Of a stretch of DNA of 64,000 nucleotides, positions 18,203-27,188 are shown one piece after another. How positions within the stretch are numbered: position 1 is the first letter of the stretch; each line of letters starts with the position of its first letter. A program made the position numbers and the translations under genes. The notes below the pieces were generated by a model that was not told the origin of the DNA, did not search any database, and worked only from the letters and a program-made list of their open reading frames with translations. The stretch is taken from assembly GCF_001598235.1 (NCBI RefSeq), contig NZ_BCYO01000015.1:56197-120196 (forward strand), written 5' to 3'. The DNA comes from Polaromonas jejuensis NBRC 106434. Its GTDB lineage: Bacteria > Pseudomonadota > Gammaproteobacteria > Burkholderiales > Burkholderiaceae_C.

Positions 18203-19420
18203 ATGGAAAACTACCTTCTCGACTGGGCCAACCTGCTGCTGCGCTGGGTCCACGTCATCACCGCCATCGCCTGGGTCGGTTCCTCGTTCTACTTCGTTTT
18301 TCTCGACAGCAGCCTGACGCCGCCGGTCGACGAAGAACTCAAAAAGCAGGGCGCCAGCGGTGAGCTCTGGGCGGTGCACGGCGGCGGTTTTTACCACCCC
18401 GTCAAGTTCGCCGTCAGACCACCGCAGCTGCCGGCGCACCTGCACTGGTTTTACTGGGAAAGCTACAGCACCTGGCTGTCGGGCTTTGCGCTCTTCACGG
18501 TGTCCTACCTCTGGAACGCCGGCACCTATCTGGTTGACAGGTCATTGATGAACTGGTCGCCCGGCGCGGCCGCAGGGGTTGCGCTGTCCGTCTTTGTGGT
18601 GTTCTGGATGCTGTATGACGGCATCTGTCAACTTTTCGGTCGTGGCAAAAATGGCGACGCCATCGTCGGCGCGCTGGTCGCGGTGCTGGTCTGCGTGGCC
18701 TCGTGGCTGGCCTGCCACTGGTTTGCCGGGCGTGCGGCCTTTTTGCTGGTGGGCGCCATGATGGCCACCGCGATGAGCGCGAATGTTTTTTTCTGGATCA
18801 TCCCGGGGCAACGCAAGGTCGTCGCCGCGATCAAGGCCGGCGAAGCGGTGGACCCGGTGCACGGCCAGCGCGGCAAGCAGCGCAGCGTGCACAACACCTA
18901 CTTCACGCTGCCGGTGCTGTTTTCCATGCTGAGCAACCACTACAGCTTTACCTGGAGCCATCCGCGGAACTGGCTGGTGCTGATGCTGATGATGCTGGCC
19001 GGCGCGGCCATCCGCCAGTTCTTTGTGCTGCGCCACGGCTGGAAGCTGGGGCGCAACCGCCATCCGCTGCCCTATGCGCTGGTGGGGCTGGCCGTGATCA
19101 TCGGCGTGATCGTCTGGATGAAACCGGTTGCTACTGAATCGATAGCTGTTGGCGCCCGTCCTTCCACGGCTACAAGCCAAATTGCCTATGAACAAGTGCA
19201 GAAGGTGCTGGAACAGCGCTGCTACCTCTGCCACGGCGCGCAGCTGCAGATGAAAAACATACGGCTGGATTCGCCGGAACTGGTGAAGCAGCATGCGCAG
19301 GCCGTGTACCAGCAGGCCGTGGTCACGAAGGCCATGCCCATGAACAATGCCACCGGCATCACCGAGGCCGAGCGCGCGCTGATCGGGCAGTGGTTCCTGG
19401 CGGGCGCCAGGACGCCGTGA
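18203..19420 (+). CDS. puuD: Membrane urate oxidase with C-terminal cytochrome c domain
   Basis: Inner-membrane protein of 405 residues. About eight hydrophobic segments (residues 10-310) form the urate hydroxylase domain (PuuD/DUF989). A short linker and a c-type cytochrome follow, with the haem motif CYLCH at 340-344 and a Met near 380 in KAMPMNN. It oxidises urate to 5-hydroxyisourate and passes electrons to the respiratory chain through its own haem, unlike soluble cofactor-free uricase. The start at 18203 follows GAGGG. The linker is encoded in part by a GCTA-N9-TAGC repeat (19130-19146) that also occurs between genes. It is the urate step missing from the puuE/uraD/uraH set. Confidence 0.93.
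   Translation: MENYLLDWANLLLRWVHVITAIAWVGSSFYFVFLDSSLTPPVDEELKKQGASGELWAVHGGGFYHPVKFAVRPPQLPAHLHWFYWESYSTWLSGFALFTVSYLWNAGTYLVDRSLMNWSPGAAAGVALSVFVVFWMLYDGICQLFGRGKNGDAIVGALVAVLVCVASWLACHWFAGRAAFLLVGAMMATAMSANVFFWIIPGQRKVVAAIKAGEAVDPVHGQRGKQRSVHNTYFTLPVLFSMLSNHYSFTWSHPRNWLVLMLMMLAGAAIRQFFVLRHGWKLGRNRHPLPYALVGLAVIIGVIVWMKPVATESIAVGARPSTATSQIAYEQVQKVLEQRCYLCHGAQLQMKNIRLDSPELVKQHAQAVYQQAVVTKAMPMNNATGITEAERALIGQWFLAGARTP
19130..19146. repeat. GCTA-N9-TAGC repeat inside puuD
   Basis: GCTACTGAATCGATAGC lies in frame in the linker between the membrane and cytochrome parts of PuuD. The copy at 22694-22710 differs by one base and is followed by nearly the same sequence (TGTTGGCGC here, TGCTGGCGC there). 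This is an intergenic-type repeat placed in coding sequence. Confidence 0.6.
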
Positions 19421-19450
19421 CCGTGGGAAGGTGAATAGCTGCCGGCGCGG

Positions 19451-20386
19451 CTACCAGTCCACCACCAGGCCGGCCGCGCGTATTGACGACTTTTCAAAGT
19501 GGGTCGCCAGAAAGTCCACGAAGGCGCGCACCCGGGCCGAGGCCTGGTGGCGCTGCGGGTAGACCGCATGGATATCGGCCGGCGGCGTGCGGTAGTTGTC
19601 CAGCACCTGCTTGAGCCTGCCGCTGCGCAGGTAGCGGGCGATGTCCCACTCGGCGCGCATCACGATGCCCTGGCCGGCCAGCGCCCAGTTCACGGCGATC
19701 TCGCCGTCGTTGGTGCTCAGATTGCCGCGCACCTTGACGGCTTCCGTGTGCTTGCCCGACGACAGGCGCCAAATGCCGTAGGCCTCGTCGCCCTGGCGGA
19801 TGCCTATGCAGTCGTGGCGCGTGAGATCGTGCGGCACCTTGGGCGTGCCATGTTTGGCCAGGTAGGACGGCGCGGCGCATAGCAGGCGCCGGTTGGGGGC
19901 GATGCGCCTGGCCATGACACGCGCATCGGGCGGCTCGCCGAAGCGCACGCACACATCGAAAGCATCCTCGCTCAGCGGCGGCGGGTTCACCGACAGCTGC
20001 AGCTGGACCTGCACCTCGGGATGCAGTTTGACAAAGCCCGAGATCAGCGGCGCGATGTGGCTGCGTCCGAAGCCCAGCGTGGCGTTGACGCGCAGCAGGC
20101 CCTTGGGCGCCGCCACGGCGCTGGAGACCAGTTGCTCCATGTCGTCGATGTCGGCCAGGATGCGGCGTGCATGCAGGAGGTAGGTCTCGCCCTCGGGCGT
20201 GAGGCCGACCCGCCGCGTGGTCCGGTTGAGCAGCTGCACGCCTAGCCGCGCTTCCATCTGGGCCAGGCGCTTGCTGACGGCCGGCGTGCTCACGTCCAGC
20301 TCGCGTGCCGCTGCCGAAAAGCTGCCGCAGCGCGCCAGCAGGCTGAAAAAGGCCATCTCGGATGGAGCGGATACGGGTGTGGACAT
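19451..20386 (-). CDS. LysR-family regulator beside the tartrate genes
   Basis: Regulator of 311 residues with the DNA-binding helices at about 10-70 (GSFSAAARELDVSTPAVSKRL) and an effector domain at about 95-300. It is divergent from the tartrate dehydrogenase gene with a 129-bp gap. That gap holds a spaced inverted repeat, TGCCATA (20408-20414) with TATGGCA (20436-20442), which could be its binding region. It likely controls ttuC and the following Bug gene, with tartrate or malate as effector; this is inferred. It converges on puuD with 30 bp between. Confidence 0.87.
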   Translation of the reverse strand: MSTPVSAPSEMAFFSLLARCGSFSAAARELDVSTPAVSKRLAQMEARLGVQLLNRTTRRVGLTPEGETYLLHARRILADIDDMEQLVSSAVAAPKGLLRVNATLGFGRSHIAPLISGFVKLHPEVQVQLQLSVNPPPLSEDAFDVCVRFGEPPDARVMARRIAPNRRLLCAAPSYLAKHGTPKVPHDLTRHDCIGIRQGDEAYGIWRLSSGKHTEAVKVRGNLSTNDGEIAVNWALAGQGIVMRAEWDIARYLRSGRLKQVLDNYRTPPADIHAVYPQRHQASARVRAFVDFLATHFEKSSIRAAGLVVDW

Positions 20387-20515
20387 TGTTGAATCAAAGT
20401 AAACAATGCCATAACTTTAGCGGCTTCCATTGAATATGGCAACCGGTAGAGTCGTGTCCACGCCTCACCTATTTCAATCATTTCACCCCCTTTCAACCAA
20501 TTCAAGGAACGACAT

Positions 20516-21613
20516 ATGAAAACCTACAAGATAGCCTGCATCCCGGGCGACGGCATTGGCAAGGAAGTGGTGCCTGCGGGCCAGAAGGTGCTGGAAGCAC
20601 TGGCGGCCTCGACCAAGGCGTTCGCATTCGAGTTCGAGAACTTCGACTGGGGGGGCGACTACCATCGCCAGCACGGCGTGATGATGCCGGAGAACGGCCT
20701 GGACGCGCTGCGCAACAAGGACGCCATTCTGTTCGGCTCGGCCGGCGACCCGCACATCCCCGATCACATCACGCTGTGGGGCCTGCGCCTGAAAATCTGC
20801 CAGGGCTTTGACCAGTACGCCAATGTGCGGCCCACGCGCATCCTGCCCGGCATCGACGCGCCGCTCAAGCGCTGCACGCCGGCGCAACTGGACTGGGTCA
20901 TCGTGCGCGAAAACTCGGAAGGCGAGTACTCCGGCGTGGGCGGGCGTGCCCACCAGGGCCACCCGATCGAAGTCGCCACCGACGTATCGATGATGACCCG
21001 CGCCGGCGTCGAGCGCATCATGCGCTACGCCTTCAGGCTGGCCCAGTTGCGCCCGCGCAAGCTGCTCACCGTCGTCACCAAATCCAACGCGCAGCGCCAT
21101 GCCATGGTGATGTGGGACGAGATTGCCTTGCAGATCAGCAAGGAATTTCCGGACGTGAGCTGGGACAAGGAACTGGTCGACGCCTGCACCGCCCGCATGG
21201 TGAACCGCCCGGCCACGCTGGACACCATAGTCGCCACCAACCTGCATGCCGACATCCTGAGCGACCTGGCCGCCGCACTGGCCGGCAGCCTGGGTATCGC
21301 ACCGACCGGCAACATCGATCCCGAACGCCGCTATCCGTCGATGTTCGAGCCCATTCACGGCTCGGCCTTCGACATCATGGGCAAGGGACTGGCCAACCCG
21401 GTGGGCACCTTCTGGAGCTGCGTGATGCTGCTGGAGCACCTGGGCGAGAACGCTGCCGCGCAGCAACTGATGCAGGCCATCGAGCAGATCACCGCCAACG
21501 CCGCGCTGCACACCCGCGACCTGGGCGGCACCGCCACCACGGCCCAGGTGACCCAGGCCATCTGCGAGCGCATCGCCGCCACCGCGCAGCCGCCGCTGGC
21601 AGCCGCCGCCTGA
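20516..21613 (+). CDS. ttuC: Tartrate dehydrogenase/decarboxylase (D-malate dehydrogenase family)
   Basis: NAD-dependent beta-decarboxylating dehydrogenase of 365 residues. It acts on tartrate (to oxaloglycolate, or on to D-glycerate and CO2) and usually also on D-malate. Family markers are IACIPGDGIGKEV, the substrate arginines in QYANVRPTRILPG, the SEGEYSGVGG loop and the metal-binding NLHADILSDLAA. The GSAGDP segment and the WGLRLKICQ stretch favour TtuC/YeaU over isopropylmalate dehydrogenase. It starts with ATG at 20516 after AAGGAACGAC and is followed 28 bp later by a Bug gene. The glycerate kinase gene at 23195 supports glycerate as the end product. Confidence 0.92.
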   Translation: MKTYKIACIPGDGIGKEVVPAGQKVLEALAASTKAFAFEFENFDWGGDYHRQHGVMMPENGLDALRNKDAILFGSAGDPHIPDHITLWGLRLKICQGFDQYANVRPTRILPGIDAPLKRCTPAQLDWVIVRENSEGEYSGVGGRAHQGHPIEVATDVSMMTRAGVERIMRYAFRLAQLRPRKLLTVVTKSNAQRHAMVMWDEIALQISKEFPDVSWDKELVDACTARMVNRPATLDTIVATNLHADILSDLAAALAGSLGIAPTGNIDPERRYPSMFEPIHGSAFDIMGKGLANPVGTFWSCVMLLEHLGENAAAQQLMQAIEQITANAALHTRDLGGTATTAQVTQAICERIAATAQPPLAAAA

Positions 21614-21641
21614 TTCCAGAACCACCCCAAGGAGACAAGAC

Positions 21642-22643
21642 ATGCAATCACAAAAACAAGGCCGGTACGTTTTGAAATTGGCTCATGCGGTGGCGATGGC
21701 CGCAGCGATGGTCTTGGGTCTGGCCAGCAGCGTGGCCTTCGCGCAGGCCTGGCCGGCCAAGCCCATCATCCTGATCGTGCCCTTCCCCGCGGGCGGCACG
21801 ACCGACCTGCTGGCGCGCGCCGTGGGGCTGGAGCTGTCCAAGAGCCTGGGCCAGCCCGTGGTGGTGGAAAGCCGGCCGGGCGCCGGCGCCACGCTGGGCG
21901 CCGACTTCGTGGCCAAGTCCAAGGCCGACGGCTACACGCTGCTGATGGGCGCGGTGCACCACACCATCGCCACCAGCGTGTACCGCAAGCTGCCTTATGA
22001 CTTCCAGAAGGACTTCGCCCCCATCAGCACGGTGGCGCTGGTGCCCAATGTGCTGGTCGTCAACCCGAATGTGCCGGCAAAGAACGTGAAAGAGCTGCTG
22101 GCCCTGGCCAAGGCCGAGCCCGGCAAGCTGACCTATGGCTCCAACGGCAACGGCACAGGCCAGCACCTGATAGGCGCGCAGTTCGAGGGCATGGGCGGCG
22201 TGCAGATGCTGCACGTGCCTTACAAAGGGAGCGGTCCGCTGACCACCGACCTGCTGGGCGGGCAGATCAACATGTCCTTCGACACCATCACGCCGGTGCT
22301 GGCGCACATCAAGGCGGGCAAGCTGCGGGCGCTGGCGGTGACCACCGGCAAGCGCTCGCCGACGCTGCCTGACGTGCCTACGCTGGACGAGTCGGGTCTC
22401 AAGGGCTTTAACCTGGGCACCTGGTTTGGCCTGCTGGCGCCGGCCGCAACTCCCAAGGAAGTCGTGCTGCGCCTGAACACCGAGCTGGTGAAGATCATCA
22501 ACTCACCGGACTTCCGCAAAAAAATGGAAGATATCGGCGCCGAGCCTGTCGGCAACACGCCCGAGCAGATGGCCCGCCAGATCAAGGACGATACGGATCG
22601 CTTCGCCAGGCTGGTGAAGGACGCCAGGGTCACGATCGAGTGA
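21642..22643 (+). CDS. Bug/TctC-family binding protein of the tartrate group
   Basis: Periplasmic receptor of 333 residues. Its Sec signal ends ASSVAFAQA, and the mature part begins WPAKPIILIVPFPAGGTTD. Other landmarks are VVVESRPGAGATLGADFVA, DGYTLLMGAVHHTIA and HVPYKGSGPLTTDLLGGQI. The start at 21642 has AAGGAGACAAG upstream. Co-transcription with ttuC suggests tartrate, malate or a similar acid as ligand; this is inferred. No TctA or TctB membrane subunit is encoded nearby. Confidence 0.9.
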   Translation: MQSQKQGRYVLKLAHAVAMAAAMVLGLASSVAFAQAWPAKPIILIVPFPAGGTTDLLARAVGLELSKSLGQPVVVESRPGAGATLGADFVAKSKADGYTLLMGAVHHTIATSVYRKLPYDFQKDFAPISTVALVPNVLVVNPNVPAKNVKELLALAKAEPGKLTYGSNGNGTGQHLIGAQFEGMGGVQMLHVPYKGSGPLTTDLLGGQINMSFDTITPVLAHIKAGKLRALAVTTGKRSPTLPDVPTLDESGLKGFNLGTWFGLLAPAATPKEVVLRLNTELVKIINSPDFRKKMEDIGAEPVGNTPEQMARQIKDDTDRFARLVKDARVTIE

Positions 22644-22693
22644 AGCGGCGTTGCCGGCAGCGGCCTTGGTGCGGCCGGCCGGGAACGCCGGCT

Positions 22694-22710
22694 GCTACTG
22701 AATCAATAGC
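22694..22710. repeat. GCTA-N9-TAGC repeat between convergent genes
   Basis: GCTACTGAATCAATAGC lies between the Bug gene (ends 22643) and the SMR gene (ends 22774) and matches the copy inside puuD at 16 of 17 positions. GC-rich inverted segments (GCCGGC) flank it, so it may help termination. Confidence 0.6.
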
Positions 22711-22773
22711 TGCTGGCGCTTTGCCTGCCAAGGCTGCAGGCCTGCATGATGATGGAAGGCAGGGGCGCCGGCT

Positions 22774-23106
22774 TCAATGCAGGGTGGATTTGGAAAACAG
22801 GTTCAGCACCACCACGCCGGCAATGATGAGTGCCATGCCCAGCATGCCGGCCAGGTCGATCTTTTGCTGGTGGACGACGAAGCCGGCGATGCTGATCAGC
22901 ACAATCCCCAGGCCCGACCAGATGGCATAGGCCACGCCGGTGGGAATGGCTTTCATGGTGACCGTCAGGAAATACAGGGCGATCCCATAGCCCGTCACGG
23001 TAATGATCGAAGGCACCAGGCGGCTGAAGCTGTCGCTGGACTTCAATGCCGTGGTGGCGATGACTTCGGCAACGATGGCGATGCCCAGGGCCAGGTAGGA
23101 ATTCAT
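22774..23106 (-). CDS. Small multidrug resistance (SMR, EmrE-type) transporter
   Basis: Inner-membrane protein of 110 residues with four hydrophobic segments, the normal SMR length. Glu14 in IVAEVIATTALKSS is the family's essential proton/substrate carboxylate, and YAIWSGLGIVLI and the GVVVLNLFSK end match EmrE-like members. It would exchange protons for quaternary cationic compounds as a dimer. The start MNSYLALGIAI at 23106 is chosen because a longer reading would run into the divergent kinase gene. It is not obviously related to the tartrate genes around it. Confidence 0.92.
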   Translation of the reverse strand: MNSYLALGIAIVAEVIATTALKSSDSFSRLVPSIITVTGYGIALYFLTVTMKAIPTGVAYAIWSGLGIVLISIAGFVVHQQKIDLAGMLGMALIIAGVVVLNLFSKSTLH

Positions 23107-23194
23107 GCGGTTTTTTTGCGGGTGGTGATGGGGCATTCTAGGCAGCTTGGTTACCGGCCGGTTACCACGGCACAATCGGGGGAGGAGACATTTC

Positions 23195-24541
23195 ATGACC
23201 ACATTCAAGACCACCTCGATTCCCGACGCCGGCGCGCAACCCCGCCAATTTCTCGAATACCTGTTCCAGGCTGCGGTGACGCGTGCCCTGCCGCTGGAAA
23301 ACACCGCCAGGTATTTGCCCAAGCCCCCGACGCCGGAAAGCGGCGGCCGCACGATTGTTCTGGGCGCCGGCAAGGCGGGCGGCTCAATGGCGCATGCGGT
23401 GGAGGCGCTCTGGCCGGCCGACGCGCCGCTTGAAGGCCTGGTCGTGACGCGCTACCACCACACGCCGCCGCGTCCCGCGGGCCTCAAGCAGCGCATTGAG
23501 GTCGTCGAAGCGGCACACCCGGTGCCCGATGCCGCCGGCCTGGCCGCCGCGCAGCGCATTCTGGCGATGACGCAGGGCCTGACCAAAAACGACCTGGTGC
23601 TGTGCCTGATCTCGGGTGGTGGCTCGGCGCTGCTGACCCTGCCGGCCGAGGGCCTGAGCCTGGAAGAAAAGCAGCGCATCAACAAGGCCCTGCTGGGCAG
23701 CGGCGCCAACATTGCCGAGATGAATTGCGTGCGCAAGCACCTCTCGCGCATCAAGGGCGGGCGTCTGGCTGCGGCCTGTGCACCCGCGCGCGTGGTCACG
23801 CTCACCATCAGCGACGTGCCGGGAGACGATCCGTCCATCATCGCCAGCGGCCCGACCCTGCCCGATGCCAGCAGCTGCGCCGAGGCGGTGGCCATTCTTC
23901 AGCGCTACGGCATTGATGTGCCGGGTGACATCATGAGCCTGCTGGAGCAGGGCGCGCTCGAGACACCCAAACCCGGTGACCCGATTTTCAACGGCCATGA
24001 GGTGCACCTGATTGCCACGCCGCAGCAAAGCCTGGAGGCGGCAGCCGAGGCGGTCCGGGCGGCAGGGTTGACGGCGCACATCCTGAGCGATGAAATCGAA
24101 GGCGAGTCGCGCGAAGTCGGCAAGGTACATGCGGCGCTGGCGCGTGCCGTGGCGCTCAGGGGCCAGCCTTTCCAGAAGCCCTGCGTGATTTTGAGCGGCG
24201 GCGAAACCACCGTGACGATCAAGCCGCTGCCGCCGGGGGTCGCCAAGGGGCGGGGTGGGCGCGGCGCAGAGTTCTGCATGGGGCTGGCGCTGGCCCTGCA
24301 GGGCCAGCCCGGCGTGTACGCGCTGGCGGCCGATACGGACGGGATTGACGGCACCGAAGACAACGCGGGGGCCTATGTGGCGCCCGATACCCTGCAGCGC
24401 GCGCTGGCGGCCGGCATGAAGATAGATGCCTACCTGGACCGCAACGATGCCTACGGCTATTTCGATGCGCTGGGCGATCTGGTCATCACCGGGCCGACGC
24501 ATACCAACGTCAACGACTTCAGGGCCATACTGATTATTTAG
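23195..24541 (+). CDS. ttuD: D-glycerate 2-kinase (TtuD, MOFRL family)
   Basis: Kinase of 448 residues that makes 2-phosphoglycerate from D-glycerate and ATP. N-terminal landmarks are VLGAGKAGGSMAHAVE and the nucleotide site LISGGGSALLTLPAEGLS. The C-terminal MOFRL domain has GGETTVTI, GRGGRGAEFCMGLAL and ADTDGIDGTEDNAGA. The ATG at 23195 follows GGAGGAG. It is the only glycerate kinase in the window. It would serve both tartrate dehydrogenase (20516) and the gcl-hyi-glxR route (1-4 kb). Confidence 0.93.
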   Translation: MTTFKTTSIPDAGAQPRQFLEYLFQAAVTRALPLENTARYLPKPPTPESGGRTIVLGAGKAGGSMAHAVEALWPADAPLEGLVVTRYHHTPPRPAGLKQRIEVVEAAHPVPDAAGLAAAQRILAMTQGLTKNDLVLCLISGGGSALLTLPAEGLSLEEKQRINKALLGSGANIAEMNCVRKHLSRIKGGRLAAACAPARVVTLTISDVPGDDPSIIASGPTLPDASSCAEAVAILQRYGIDVPGDIMSLLEQGALETPKPGDPIFNGHEVHLIATPQQSLEAAAEAVRAAGLTAHILSDEIEGESREVGKVHAALARAVALRGQPFQKPCVILSGGETTVTIKPLPPGVAKGRGGRGAEFCMGLALALQGQPGVYALAADTDGIDGTEDNAGAYVAPDTLQRALAAGMKIDAYLDRNDAYGYFDALGDLVITGPTHTNVNDFRAILII

Positions 24542-24560
24542 GTCATTTGGCCTTGAGCGA

Positions 24561-24589
24561 GCCGTGAGCGCGGAATCCGTGTTCACGGC
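24561..24589. terminator. Probable bidirectional terminator between ttuD and a Bug gene
   Basis: GCCGTGA and TCACGGC (24561-24567 and 24583-24589) make a 7-bp stem in the 53-bp gap between two convergent genes. No T-run follows, so the strength is uncertain. Confidence 0.45.
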
Positions 24590-24594
24590 GGGGA

Positions 24595-25599
24595 TCAGTC
24601 CCCCATGATGTGACGTTCCTTGATCAATTTGCCGAAGCGCGCCGTGTCCTCATGCGCTTTGGCGTCGAATTCGGCGGGGGTCATGGGCGCCACCTCGCCG
24701 CCCAGCGTGGCGATGCGGTCCTTTACCGCCTGGGTGCCCAGGATTTTGTTGATCTCGCGGTTCAGCCGGGCCGTGATGCTGGCCGGCGTTCCTGCCGGCG
24801 CGTAGAAGCCGAAGATGGTGTCGGCGTCAAAGCCCTTGAGGCCAGCCTCGCTGAGCGTGGGAACGTCAGGGAACAGCGGCGAGCGCTTGGGGCTGCCCAC
24901 GGCCAGCAGCCTGAGCTTGCCCGCGCGCACATGGTTCAGGCCTACGCCCGGATCAAACATGAAATCCACCTGCCCGCCCAGCAAATCCTGCATCGCGGGC
25001 GCCGCGCCGCGGTAAGGCGCATGCACCGCGAAGGACTGGGTCATGTCCTTGAACATTTCTCCCGCCAGGTGGGGGGACGTGCCATTGCCCGGCGAGCCGT
25101 AGCTCAGTTTGCCGGGGTTGGCCTTGACGTAGGCGATGAAGGCCTTCACATCCTTGACGGGCAGTGACGGCCTGACTTCCAGAAACACCAGCACGCGGGC
25201 CGCAGCGGCCACGGGGATGATGTCCCTGGCCGGATCAAAGGACATCTTGGGGTAAATGGCCGGGTTGATGGACACCAGGCCACCCGAGGTCAGCAGCAGG
25301 GTGTAGCCGTCGGGGGGCGATTTGGCCAGGGCGTCACCGCCTATGTTGCCGCCGGCCCCCGCCCGGTTGTCCACGATCACCGGCTGGCCCAGGGCCTCCT
25401 GCAAAGGCTGGGCGATGGCGCGGGCGATCTGGTCGGCGGCGCCGCCGGGTGGGAAGTTGACGATGAGCCGGATCGGTTTGCTCGGCCAGGCCTGCGCCAG
25501 CGCCGCGACCGGTGACAGCACGGTTGCTCCCAAAAAGAGAGCGATCAGCGCGCGTCGCATAAGCGCCTGGTGCGGTTTTCCCTGAATTTTTTGAAGCAT
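24595..25599 (-). CDS. Bug/TctC-family binding protein of the benzoylformate operon
   Basis: Periplasmic receptor of 334 residues. The signal peptide ends SPVAALAQA and the mature part opens WPSKPIRLIVNFPPGGAADQ. VIVDNRAGAGGNIGGDALA, DGYTLLLTSGG and HAPYRGAAPAMQDLLGGQVDF are family landmarks. It is the third gene after the decarboxylase (27189) and the aldehyde dehydrogenase (25646), 46 bp after the latter. Its ligand may therefore be an aromatic 2-oxo or hydroxy acid; this is inferred from context only. Confidence 0.9.
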   Translation of the reverse strand: MLQKIQGKPHQALMRRALIALFLGATVLSPVAALAQAWPSKPIRLIVNFPPGGAADQIARAIAQPLQEALGQPVIVDNRAGAGGNIGGDALAKSPPDGYTLLLTSGGLVSINPAIYPKMSFDPARDIIPVAAAARVLVFLEVRPSLPVKDVKAFIAYVKANPGKLSYGSPGNGTSPHLAGEMFKDMTQSFAVHAPYRGAAPAMQDLLGGQVDFMFDPGVGLNHVRAGKLRLLAVGSPKRSPLFPDVPTLSEAGLKGFDADTIFGFYAPAGTPASITARLNREINKILGTQAVKDRIATLGGEVAPMTPAEFDAKAHEDTARFGKLIKERHIMGD

Positions 25600-25645
25600 G
25601 TGTGTCTCCTGTAGTGGGGGACTTGTCCCCGTGAATGGAAAAAAT

Positions 25646-27097
25646 TCAGAACGGGTAATGGCGCGGCGTGGTCTGCACGGTCAGCCAGCGCAAATCGGTA
25701 AACGCCGCGATGCCGGCCTGGCCGCCAAAGCTGCCGATGCCGCTGCCCTTGACGCCGCCAAAGGGCATTTGCGGCTCGTCGTGCACGGTCGGGCCGTTGA
25801 CGTGGCAGATGCCGGACTGGATGCGCCCGGCCACCTGGAGGGCGCGGGCAATGTCGGCGCCAAAGACGGCACTGGACAGGCCGTAGTCGTTGTCATTGGC
25901 GCAGGCAATGGCTTCTTCCACGCCGCTCACGCGCACGATGGCCTTGACCGGACCGAAAGACTCGTCGCGGTAAATCTTCATCGCGGGTGTCACGTGGTCG
26001 ATCAGCGTGGCGGCCATCAGCGTGCTGTCGGCCTTGCCGCCGCACAGCAGCCTGGCGCCGTTCTTCAGCGCATCGTCAATCAGCGCGTTGCAGCGCTGCA
26101 CGGTGGCCATGTCCACCACCGAGCCCAGCACCACCGGGCCGTTGCGCGGGTCGCCCAGCGGCAGGCTGGCCGCCTTGGCTGCGAGCCTGGCGACGAAGGC
26201 GTCGGCGATTTTTTCGTCCACGATGATGCGCTCGGTGGACATGCAGATCTGCCCCGAGTTGGCAAAAGCGCCGAAGGCGGCGGCGTTGACCGCGGCGTCG
26301 AGGTCGGCATCGTCCAGCACCACCAGCGGGGCCTTGCCGCCCAGTTCCAGCACCGAGGGTTTCAGGTACCTGGCGCAATGGCCGGCGATGATCTTGCCGA
26401 CCGCGGTGGAGCCGGTGAAGTTCACGCGGCGTACCGCCGGGTGGGCAATCATGGCTTCCACCACGGCTGCGGCATCTGCCGGGGCGTTGGTGATGAAGTT
26501 GACGACGCCGGGCGGCAGGCCGGCTTCCTGCAGCGCTTCGATGATCAGTCCATGGGTGGCCGGGCACAGCTCGGAGCCCTTGAGCACCACGGTGTTGCCG
26601 CAGGCCAGCGGTACCGCCACGGCGCGCACGCCCAGAATGACGGGCGCATTCCAGGGCGCCATGCCCAGCACCACGCCGGCGGCCTGGCGCACGCCCATGG
26701 ACAGGCTGCCGGGCACGTCCGAGGGAATCACCTCGCCGGTGATCTGCGTGGTCAGTGCGGCGGCTTCCAGCAGGGTGCCGGCGGCCAGGTGCACGTTGAA
26801 CCCCGCCCACAGGCCGGAGGCGCCGGTTTCGGCCGCCATGGCCGTGATGAAGGCGGGCGCCTTGGCTTGCAGCGCGTGGGCGGCTTTGGTCAGCAGCGCG
26901 CGGCGCTCGCCGGGGCCGGTGGCAGACCAGGCCGGGAAGGCCTTGGCGGCGGCTTCGACGGCGGCGATGGCGTCTTGCACCGTGGCGGCGGGGGCCGTGG
27001 TGGCCACCGTGCCGTCGAGCGGGTTGCGGCGCTCGAAGGTGGCCGCGTCACAGGCGGCGCGCTGTTCACCGTTGATTAAAAGGGAAATGCTGGGCAT
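25646..27097 (-). CDS. Aromatic aldehyde dehydrogenase (benzaldehyde/vanillin/salicylaldehyde type)
   Basis: NAD(P)-dependent aldehyde dehydrogenase of 483 residues. Catalytic residues are in place: Asn150 in APWN, Lys173 in VLKGSE, the general base Glu251 in VLELGGKAP and the nucleophile Cys285 in SGQICMSTER. The overall sequence is of the salicylaldehyde/vanillin dehydrogenase type, with the N-terminal NGEQRAACDAATFERRNP segment. Sitting right after a benzoylformate decarboxylase gene, it would oxidise the released benzaldehyde to benzoate. The start at 27097 is supported by a GGAGACA site. Confidence 0.9.
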   Translation of the reverse strand: MPSISLLINGEQRAACDAATFERRNPLDGTVATTAPAATVQDAIAAVEAAAKAFPAWSATGPGERRALLTKAAHALQAKAPAFITAMAAETGASGLWAGFNVHLAAGTLLEAAALTTQITGEVIPSDVPGSLSMGVRQAAGVVLGMAPWNAPVILGVRAVAVPLACGNTVVLKGSELCPATHGLIIEALQEAGLPPGVVNFITNAPADAAAVVEAMIAHPAVRRVNFTGSTAVGKIIAGHCARYLKPSVLELGGKAPLVVLDDADLDAAVNAAAFGAFANSGQICMSTERIIVDEKIADAFVARLAAKAASLPLGDPRNGPVVLGSVVDMATVQRCNALIDDALKNGARLLCGGKADSTLMAATLIDHVTPAMKIYRDESFGPVKAIVRVSGVEEAIACANDNDYGLSSAVFGADIARALQVAGRIQSGICHVNGPTVHDEPQMPFGGVKGSGIGSFGGQAGIAAFTDLRWLTVQTTPRHYPF

Positions 27098-27128
27098 GTT
27101 GTGTCTCCTGCTGGAACAGATTGAATTT

Positions 27129-27145
27129 GCTATGAAATTAGTAGC
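27129..27145. repeat. GCTA-N9-TAGC repeat between mdlC and the aldehyde dehydrogenase gene
   Basis: GCTATGAAATTAGTAGC lies in the 91-bp gap inside this operon. It shares the GCTA-N9-TAGC frame with copies at 4894, 19130 and 22694 but has the most divergent centre. Confidence 0.5.
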
Positions 27146-27188
27146 TGCATGCGCCCGTTATAAAGGGGCTTGATCGTCTTTTTGTTCA

